Source: an uncultured Collinsella sp. | Lineage (GTDB): Bacteria > Actinomycetota > Coriobacteriia > Coriobacteriales > Coriobacteriaceae | Length of the DNA: 6,350 nucleotides | Reading direction: 5' to 3' | Assembly: GCA_900549355.1 (NCBI GenBank) | Contig: UROA01000106.1 | Span: 1 to 6,350 of the forward strand | Shown here: piece by piece, positions 1-6,350 of the stretch | Numbering within the stretch: position 1 is the first letter of the stretch | Layout of the letters: each line of letters begins with the position of its first letter | Position numbers and translations under genes: made by a program | The notes under the pieces: generated by a model | The model's database searches: none | What the model saw: only the letters and a program-made list of their open reading frames with translations | Told to the model about the DNA's origin: nothing

Positions 1-705
1 CCGCCACGCAGGGGGCGGCTGCCCCTTGGTGGCGCGAGCCTCGGCAAAGGCGGCGCGGATCTGGTCGAAGTCGTTGCCGTCGGCGAGCTCCACCACGTGG
101 AACTTAAAGGCGCGGAACTTGTCGGCGAGCGGCATGGGGTCGTTGACCTCCTCGACGGGGCCGTCGATCTGCAGGCCGTTGTGGTCGACGATCACGCAGA
201 GGTTATCGAGCTGCTGGTTGCCGGCAAACATGGCGGCCTCCCAGACCTGGCCCTCCTCGCTCTCGCCATCGCCCAGCAGGGCGTACGTGCGGTAAGTATC
301 GCCCCAGGGCTTGGCGGCAACCGCCATGCCCACGGCGGCGGAAATGCCCTGGCCGAGCGAACCGGTGGACATGTCAACGCCCGGGGTGTCGTTCATGTTG
401 GGATGGCCCTGCAGGTGACTGCCGATGTGGCGCAGCGTCTCGAGATCCTCCTTGGGGAAGAACCCACGCTCGGCGAGCACGGCGTACAGGCCCGGAGCGC
501 AATGGCCCTTGGAGAGCACAAAACGATCGCGGTCGGCCTTGCGGGGATCGGCCGGGTCGACGTTCATTTCCTCAAAATACAGATAGGTCATGATATCGGC
601 AGCGCCGAGCGAACCGCCCGGATGGCCGGACTTGGCAGCGTGCACGCCGGTGACGATGCCCTTCCTTACCTCGTTGGCAACCTTTTTGAGCTCTTCGTCG
701 CTCAT
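1..705 (-). CDS. Transketolase, N-terminal subunit (partial, 3' end cut by window edge)
   Basis: Transketolase moves two-carbon ketol units between sugar phosphates in the non-oxidative pentose phosphate pathway, using thiamine diphosphate (ThDP) and a divalent metal in the cytosol. The visible 235 residues form the pyrophosphate-binding domain: SGHPGG at 26-31, SKGH at 65-68, LQGHP at 98-102, TGSLGQG at 114-120, and the ThDP/metal motif starting GDG at 145-147 and ending with Asn176 in 'DHNG'. The opening (MSDEELKKVANEVRKG, then 'GIVTGVHAAKSGHPGGSL') resembles the N-terminal subunit of two-gene transketolases (about 270-280 residues) more than a one-chain enzyme of about 650 residues. That is family knowledge and cannot be confirmed because the gene runs off the window. 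The ATG at 703-705 has AAGGAAGG at 710-717, with AGGA 7 bases from the start. The last five codons (PPAWR) do not fit the usual continuation of this family and may be edge artefact. The 207-base gap from the YitT gene suggests its own promoter. Confidence 0.93.
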   Translation of the reverse strand, partial: MSDEELKKVANEVRKGIVTGVHAAKSGHPGGSLGAADIMTYLYFEEMNVDPADPRKADRDRFVLSKGHCAPGLYAVLAERGFFPKEDLETLRHIGSHLQGHPNMNDTPGVDMSTGSLGQGISAAVGMAVAAKPWGDTYRTYALLGDGESEEGQVWEAAMFAGNQQLDNLCVIVDHNGLQIDGPVEEVNDPMPLADKFRAFKFHVVELADGNDFDQIRAAFAEARATKGQPPPAWR

Positions 706-790
706 TGTGCCTTCCTTTCATCCTCATTAGACAAAATGCGCACGGCACCGAAGGTAATCCCAACACAGCCGCAATGCACGTACGTCATTT

Positions 791-818
791 ATTATGCTGG
801 AAACTGATGGCTTTACCA
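791..818 (-). promoter_or_regulatory. Weak sigma-70-like promoter candidate for the transketolase gene
   Basis: On the minus strand, TGGTAA (813-818) and CATAAT (791-796) are separated by 16 bases. The -10 matches TATAAT at five of six positions, but the -35 is poor. Transcription would begin near 784, within the 8-base palindrome ACGTACGT at 778-785, leaving a leader of about 80 bases before the ATG at 705. The surrounding stretch, about 785-850, is clearly more AT-rich than the rest of the window, as expected for a promoter region. Other -10-like words lie nearby (AATAAT and GATAAA around 825-836), so the exact site is uncertain. I saw no strong intrinsic terminator between the YitT stop codon and this gene. 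Confidence 0.25.
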
Positions 819-860
819 GAGTTTTTATCATTATTTGAACAATTTAGCAGGCAGAACCGC

Positions 861-878
861 TGATGAAACGGTTTATCA
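861..878. promoter_or_regulatory. LacI-family-type operator candidate upstream of transketolase
   Basis: The minus strand reads TGATAAACCGTTTCATCA. This is an 18-base near-palindrome with 14 of 18 symmetric positions and pattern TGATnAAnCGnTTnATCA. A central CG flanked by AA-n and n-TT is the hallmark of LacI/GalR-family operators, such as PurR and cre sites. It is not an exact cre site. It lies in the AT-rich spacer about 45 bases upstream of the candidate -35 of the transketolase gene and 35 bases beyond the YitT stop codon. A sugar-responsive regulator would make sense for a pentose phosphate gene, but no regulator gene is in the window, and one copy of a palindrome is weak evidence. Confidence 0.35.
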
Positions 879-912
879 ATGTGAACGTCTTTTGGATGGA
901 ACGCGGTCGCCC

Positions 913-1803
913 CTACGCGCTAATGTCCTTGAATCCCTCGCCGAAGGCTTCCGTAACGTCAGCGACCGTCACAATGGCGTGAGGATCGCGCTCGCGCACG
1001 ATTGTCTTGAGGGTATTGAGCTCTCGACGGCTCACGATGACCATAATCACCGGCTTCTCGGCACCCGAATACATGCCAGTCGCCTTAAACTTGGTACAAC
1101 CACGACCCAGGCCATACATGATATCGGCAGCGATATCAGGGAACTTGTCCGAGATGATGAGGACCATACGGCGTTTGTTGCCACCATCGACCACGGCATC
1201 GATCACGTAGCCGCTAATGACCATCGAAAGGCCTGCATATAGTGCGTTTTCGATTGAAAAGACCGGAGCCGACAGCGCGCATACGGCAACATCGATCGCC
1301 ATGACGGTCGAGCCCACCGGCAGCGAGGTGTTACGCGAGATGATTTGGCCAATCGTGTCCGAGCCGCCGGTGTTGGCGCCGGCGCGCAACACCATGCCGT
1401 AACCGATGCCCGTAATAATGCCGCCCCACATAGCGGGAAGCATCAGGTCCGCATCCGCCAGAGGTGCTACAAACGGGGCGAACAGATCGGTAAAGAAGCC
1501 CAGAAGCACAAAGCCCGTCGCGGTCTGCACCACGTAGAACATGCCGCCCTCGCGCATAACGACCAGCAGCAGCAAGGCATTCATCACGATGGTCTGGATA
1601 CCGACGGGAAGCGACACGCCTCGCACCGCGCCGACCGCCTGGATAATAGTCGCAAGGCCCGTAACGCCACCGGCGGCAAGACCGTTGGGAATCAAAAACA
1701 GGTCGGTCGCGATGGCGGCCAAGGCACACCCCAACATGATCTGGGGCAGGTCGTGAAAGAAGTTCATCGAAAGAATGCGCTTGATGTCCAGACGATATGC
1801 CAT
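913..1803 (-). CDS. YitT family membrane protein (DUF161 plus C-terminal DUF2179)
   Basis: Predicted 296-residue inner-membrane protein of the YitT/YvjA family, whose biochemical function is not established. An N-terminal membrane part, about residues 20-205, carries hydrophobic segments near 21-38, 44-60, 70-83, 90-108, 124-140, 165-182 and 188-203. It has the family signatures 'FLIPNGLAAGGVTG' (36-49) and 'GANTGGSDTIGQII' (142-155). A soluble C-terminal part, about 210-290, ends in 'VTVADVTEAFGEGF', the typical close of the DUF2179 domain. The ATG at 1801-1803 is chosen because GAGGGAGG (1808-1815) sits four bases upstream. An in-frame ATG at 1827 would start inside a terminator stem and lacks a binding site. 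The stop is TAG. It follows prfB at 163 bases, matching B. subtilis prfB-yvjA. Its binding site abuts an intrinsic terminator, so its expression probably depends on read-through or attenuation (inference). Confidence 0.92.
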   Translation of the reverse strand: MAYRLDIKRILSMNFFHDLPQIMLGCALAAIATDLFLIPNGLAAGGVTGLATIIQAVGAVRGVSLPVGIQTIVMNALLLLVVMREGGMFYVVQTATGFVLLGFFTDLFAPFVAPLADADLMLPAMWGGIITGIGYGMVLRAGANTGGSDTIGQIISRNTSLPVGSTVMAIDVAVCALSAPVFSIENALYAGLSMVISGYVIDAVVDGGNKRRMVLIISDKFPDIAADIMYGLGRGCTKFKATGMYSGAEKPVIMVIVSRRELNTLKTIVRERDPHAIVTVADVTEAFGEGFKDISA

Positions 1804-1815
1804 GCTGCCTCCCTC

Positions 1816-1844
1816 AAAAAAGCGCACCCAAACGGATGCGCTTT
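1816..1844 (-). terminator. Intrinsic terminator after prfB, abutting the YitT ribosome binding site
   Basis: In minus-strand RNA an 11-pair stem forms: 1819-1829 pairs with 1834-1844, including one G-U pair between 1827 and 1836. The four-base loop GUUU is at 1830-1833, and a run of six U corresponds to 1816-1821. In plus-strand RNA the G-U pair would become a C-A mismatch and the tract beyond the stem would not be U-rich, so the direction is minus. It ends prfB transcripts about 120 bases after the prfB stop. The T tract is directly followed by the GAGGGAGG binding site of the YitT gene, so this may also act as a leader attenuator. Confidence 0.85.
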
Positions 1845-1863
1845 GAACTTCTTCTTGTATTCG

Positions 1864-1869
1864 ATTCTA
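1864..1869 (-). promoter_or_regulatory. Possible -10 element (TAGAAT) for the YitT gene
   Basis: TAGAAT on the minus strand matches TATAAT at five of six positions. No convincing -35 lies 16-18 bases upstream; the nearest words are GTGGTT and TGGTTT. If real, transcription would start near 1857, and the leader of about 54 bases would contain the whole terminator hairpin at 1816-1844 before the start codon. That would make the hairpin an attenuator. Confidence 0.2.
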
Positions 1870-1881
1870 CCGATTCGCCGG

Positions 1882-1909
1882 ACAAAAACCACCCCTGCGC
1901 AGGGTTTGT
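1882..1909. repeat. Hairpin around the perfect 12-base palindrome CCCTGCGCAGGG
   Basis: The palindrome at 1893-1904 lies in the spacer between prfB and the YitT gene. Flanking ACAAA (1882-1886) and TTTGT (1905-1909) can pair outside it, with 1887-1892 bulged. On the minus strand it is followed by GTGGTTTTTGT, which is only loosely terminator-like. It could be a protein-binding site, a secondary terminator or a leader structure. The sequence alone does not decide. Confidence 0.4.
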
Positions 1910-1924
1910 TCTGGATACAAACCC

Positions 1925-1939
1925 GTCCAACCGTTGGAC
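1925..1939. repeat. Short inverted repeat GTCCAAC-C-GTTGGAC after prfB
   Basis: Seven-base arms face each other around a single C, so in RNA this would fold as six pairs with a three-base loop. It begins 28 bases past the prfB stop codon. The following minus-strand bases GGGTTTG are not a convincing U tract, so I read it as a 3'-end stabilising hairpin or a chance repeat rather than the main terminator, which is at 1816-1844. Confidence 0.35.
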
Positions 1940-1966
1940 TTGGCATCGGCTTGAAGCCACGATGTT

Positions 1967-3114
1967 TTAGACCTCCGAGCCTTCTGCATCGGCGTTGCCG
2001 GTCGCCCAGCGATGATAGCCAATAACAAACGGGTCCAGGTCGCCATCGTCAAGAACTGCCTCGACATTGCTGGTCTCCACGCCCGTGCGTAGGTCCTTAA
2101 CCATCTGATACGGGTAGAGCACGTAGCTGCGAATCTGGTTGCCAAAACCGATCGTGGTCTTGGGTCCACGAATCTCATCGAGCGCCTCGGCACGCTTCTC
2201 GAGCTCAATCTCGTACAGGCGAGCCTTGAGGATCTGCATGCACGCGGCCTTGTTCTGGATCTGGCTGCGCTCGTTTTGGCAGGTGACCACAATGCCGCTG
2301 GGGAAATGCGTCACGCGCACGGCGGAGTCGGTAGTGTTAACGCCCTGACCGCCCGGGCCGCTCGCGTGGTACACGTCCACGCGGATGTCGTCGGGACAGA
2401 TCTCGATGTCGATATCATCGGGCAGCACGGGGATGACCTCGACGCCGGCAAACGTGGTCTGGCGGCGCTTCTTGTCGTCGGTGGGGCTAATGCGAACCAA
2501 GCGGTGAACGCCGGCCTCGGCGCGCAGCATGCCAAATGCGTCCTTGCCCTCGACGGTAAAGGTCGCGCGGTCGATGCCGATGACCTCGGCCGCGGGACAG
2601 TCGTTAATGCTGACCTTCCAGCCGCGACGCTGGCAGTACTTCATGTACATCTTAAAGAGCATGAAGGTCCAGTCCTGGGCCTCCAGACCACCCTGTCCGG
2701 GCTTGATGGTCACAATGGCATCGCCGTGATCGAACTCACCGGTAAACCAGCTCGAAAGCTCAAGCTCATCGATGGCACGGGCCAGGCGCTCAGCCGTGGC
2801 TGCAGCCTCCTCGCGAAGGGTGGCGGCGTCGGGGTCATCCCCCATCTCCTCGGCAAGCTCCAGCGCGGCGCGGGCATCGGAAAGCTCGCCGCGCGCGGTG
2901 TCCACGGCAGCGATATCTTCCTTGGTACGCGCGATCTCCTCCATGGTGGCACGGGCGGCGTCGGCGTCATCCCAAAAGCCAGGGGCAACACTTTTGGCCT
3001 CGAGCTCGGTCACGCGCGTGCGCTTTTCGTCCAAATGGAGATACGACTCGACCTCGCCGAGCCGGTCCGCAAACGCGTCCAGCTCGGCGGGCGTTACCTC
3101 TAAAGCCTCAGCCA

Positions 3115-3115
<1 letters not shown>
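1967..3115 (-). CDS. prfB: Peptide chain release factor 2 (RF2)
   Basis: RF2 reads UGA and UAA in the ribosomal A site and releases the finished protein. The 382-residue product has the full domain order: an N-terminal helical, acidic domain (about 1-125); then 'PGQGGLEAQDW' (139-149); the codon-recognition loop 'VHRLVRISPTDDKKRR' (203-218); and the catalytic 'GPGGQGVNTTDSAVR' with GGQ at 255-257, followed by 'GIVVTCQNERSQ' (274-285). The GGQ glutamine is the methylated catalytic residue in this family. The recognition tripeptide reads SPT (210-212), where E. coli RF2 has SPF (205-207); the 45-residue distance to GGQ is the same. There is no internal UGA or frameshift site: the region matching the E. 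coli shift point reads straight through (YLHLDEK, CTC-CAT-TTG-GAC). The ATG overlaps the secA stop by one base (TAATG), with AGGA at 3123-3126, 7 bases upstream and inside secA, so translation is probably coupled. Stop is TAA. Confidence 0.97.
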
Positions 3116-5922
<2,807 letters not shown>

Positions 5923-5929
5923 GTGGTTT

Positions 5930-5937
5930 TCCTTTTT
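5930..5937 (-). promoter_or_regulatory. Ribosome binding site that decides the secA start
   Basis: The minus strand carries AAAAAGGA here, with AAGGA (5930-5934) exactly seven bases from the ATG at 5922. The same seven-base spacing from AGGA is seen for prfB and the transketolase gene. The site lies inside the reading frame if translation began at the ATG at 5943, which argues for the shorter SecA. Confidence 0.8.
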
Positions 5938-5983
5938 GGCCATCGCCCACGCCGTGCAGCTGCGGGCGAGTTAAACACAGATG

Positions 5984-6012
5984 ATTGTACTTTAGCCAAA
6001 CAAGGCGCGGCC
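5984..6012 (-). promoter_or_regulatory. Weak promoter candidate for secA-prfB
   Basis: TACAAT (5984-5989) on the minus strand matches the -10 consensus at five of six positions. The hexamer 17 bases upstream (6007-6012, GGCCGC) is not a -35 match, so an activator or a different sigma factor would be needed, or the call is wrong. It would give a leader of about 55 bases before the secA ATG. This is the best -10 word between secA and the REP-like hairpins. Confidence 0.25.
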
Positions 6013-6016
6013 TATA

Positions 6017-6032
6017 CGGTCGACCTCGACCG
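6017..6032. promoter_or_regulatory. 16-base inverted repeat upstream of secA (possible operator)
   Basis: CGGTCGA (6017-6023) and TCGACCG (6026-6032) are perfect inverted arms around CC. The repeat lies about 40-55 bases upstream of the transcription start predicted from the TACAAT at 5984, a common position for an activator site. It could equally be an RNA hairpin if transcription begins further upstream. No match to a named regulator is claimed. Confidence 0.3.
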
Positions 6033-6058
6033 CCACGTAATAACTACGACCCGACCGA

Positions 6059-6091
6059 CCTGCCAAAAAGGGACTGGTTTATTTTGGCAGG
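6059..6091 (+). repeat. REP-like hairpin unit A
   Basis: Perfect 10-base arms CCTGCCAAAA (6059-6068) and TTTTGGCAGG (6082-6091) enclose the 13-base loop AGGGACTGGTTTA. The loop word GGGACTGGTT resembles the loop words of the two hairpins at 6124-6190, suggesting one small repeat family. On the plus strand TTTTA follows the stem, so weak terminator activity for plus-strand transcription is possible, but there is no plus-strand gene to end. Confidence 0.6.
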
Positions 6092-6123
6092 TTTTATCTG
6101 GGAAAACGCCGTCACTCTGCCAT

Positions 6124-6190
6124 TTGGTGCAAACCAACCCGTCCCCTTCGCACCAATCTGGTGCAATGGGAACGGGTTAGCCTGCACCAA
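6124..6190. repeat. REP-like inverted pair: hairpin units B and C, also a 67-base nested palindrome
   Basis: Unit B (minus orientation) has TTGGTGC (6124-6130) pairing with GCACCAA (6150-6156); its loop carries GGGGACGGGTT on the minus strand. Unit C (plus orientation) has TGGTGCA (6159-6165) pairing with TGCACCA (6183-6189); its loop carries GGGAACGGGTT. The two units face each other, so the whole stretch can also fold as one long hairpin: 6124-6131 with 6183-6190, 6136-6142 with 6172-6178, 6143-6145 with 6168-6170, and 6150-6155 with 6159-6164. Two inverted REP units a few bases apart resemble the REPIN layout mobilised by RAYT transposases (family knowledge; the assignment here is inference). 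It directly abuts the T tract of the terminator at 6192-6234. Confidence 0.65.
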
Positions 6191-6191
6191 T

Positions 6192-6234
6192 AAAAAGAAA
6201 AGGGCCGCGCACCCAAATGGATACGCGGCCCTTT
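6192..6234 (-). terminator. Strong intrinsic terminator of the gene upstream of secA
   Basis: In minus-strand RNA a stem of 16 pairs forms: 6199-6214 with 6219-6234, closed by a four-base loop at 6215-6218. Two G-U pairs (6210 with 6223, and 6212 with 6221) hold only in minus-strand RNA. The stem is followed by TTTTCTTTTT (6192-6201). It lies 35 bases past the stop codon at 6269, so it ends transcription of the partial gene and separates it from secA-prfB. Its inner 20 bases (6207-6226) match those of the terminator after prfB at 18 positions. Confidence 0.92.
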
Positions 6235-6268
6235 AGCCATGAATGCGAGTGTTTGCTCAGCGAGCTAT

Positions 6269-6350
6269 TTACTCAGCAGCCTCGGTGGTCTCGGCCTCGG
6301 CAGCGGCCCCCTCGACGGGGGCCTCCGCGGGGGGCCCGGCAGGTCGAGCT
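6269..6350 (-). CDS. C-terminal end of an unidentified protein with an Ala/Glu/Pro-rich tail (partial)
   Basis: Only the last 26 codons and the TAA stop are present. The tail reads ARPAGPPAEAPV followed by EGAAAEAETTEAAE: low-complexity, acidic and unstructured. In-frame coding to the edge, the correctly placed stop and a strong terminator 35 bases beyond it support a real gene. Such tails occur on several actinobacterial ribosomal and ribosome-associated proteins. In Bacillus the gene before secA encodes the ribosome hibernation factor HPF, but nothing in these residues identifies it as HPF or anything else, so no function is given. The GC runs in the last 30 bases may contain edge errors. 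Confidence 0.6.
   Translation of the reverse strand, partial: ARPAGPPAEAPVEGAAAEAETTEAAE

Noticed and set aside
97..807. A 236-codon plus-strand frame opposite the transketolase gene.
   Set aside because: It is an antisense shadow in register with a clear transketolase and has no family-like content.
861..878. Exact catabolite-responsive (cre) element.
   Set aside because: The spacing of TG to the central CG does not fit the cre consensus, so it is reported only as a LacI-type candidate.
1804..1827. Alternative YitT start at 1827 adding MRFFEGGS.
   Set aside because: The ATG would lie inside the terminator stem with no binding site; GAGGGAGG before 1803 fits far better.
1345..3103. Plus-strand frames at 1345-2025 and 2276-3103 opposite the YitT and prfB genes.
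   Set aside because: Both are register-matched shadows of confident minus-strand genes. The first crosses two palindromes and a terminator.
5923..5943. Alternative secA start at 5943 adding MAKKENH.
   Set aside because: No good binding site precedes it, while AAGGA lies seven bases before the ATG at 5922, and the shorter N-terminus matches the SecA family.
6059..6096. Hairpin A followed by TTTTA read as a plus-strand terminator.
   Set aside because: The 13-base loop and short T tract are weak, and there is no plus-strand gene to terminate; the shared loop word with B and C favours a REP-like unit.
6059..6190. A CRISPR-like array made of the three hairpins.
   Set aside because: Units differ in stem and orientation, there are no regular spacers, and no cas gene is present.
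5923..6236. Two short plus-strand frames in the secA upstream gap.
   Set aside because: They run through the REP-like hairpins and the terminator, lack a recognisable domain, and are short enough to be chance.

Overview
The window looks like chromosomal housekeeping DNA from a GC-rich actinobacterium. The best fit is class Coriobacteriia, probably Collinsella or a close relative. This placement is inference from remembered family sequences, not a search. It rests on the actinobacterial style of release factor 2 (GPGGQ and 'VVTCQNE' segments), a SecA N-terminus that resembles Collinsella SecA, GC-rich codon use (no TTA, CTA or TCA Leu/Ser codons over almost all of secA), and the gene set.

All five genes lie on the minus strand, so transcription runs from high to low coordinates. 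In that order they are: the last 26 codons of an unidentified gene with an Ala/Glu-rich tail (6269-6350); its strong intrinsic terminator (6192-6234); a gene-free stretch of about 345 bases (5923-6268) holding three related REP-like hairpins, an inverted repeat and a weak promoter candidate; secA (3115-5922); prfB, which overlaps secA by one base (1967-3115); a 163-base spacer ending in an intrinsic terminator that touches the next ribosome binding site; a YitT-family membrane protein gene (913-1803); a 207-base AT-rich spacer with a LacI-type operator candidate; and the N-terminal part of a transketolase, probably the N-terminal subunit of the split type (1-705), cut by the window edge.

secA encodes the ATPase motor of protein export and prfB encodes the release factor for UGA/UAA stop codons. 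They form a tight, probably translationally coupled pair. The order secA-prfB-yitT matches Bacillus subtilis secA-prfB-yvjA as I remember it, so the YitT gene is probably part of an old conserved neighbourhood. The transketolase belongs to the pentose phosphate pathway and appears to be a separate unit.

No novel gene system, defence island, CRISPR array, tRNA, rRNA or transposase gene is visible. The unusual material is non-coding. It comprises a 20-base terminator core used twice (18 of 20 bases identical), whose G-U pairs only work in minus-strand RNA; a YitT gene that seemingly cannot be transcribed without passing through a terminator; and a cluster of three REP-like hairpins whose loops share a GGGAC-GGTT-like word. 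In addition, RF2 carries SPT where E. coli has the SPF stop-codon recognition tripeptide. The first and last few codons of the window fit poorly with expectation and may be contig-edge sequence.
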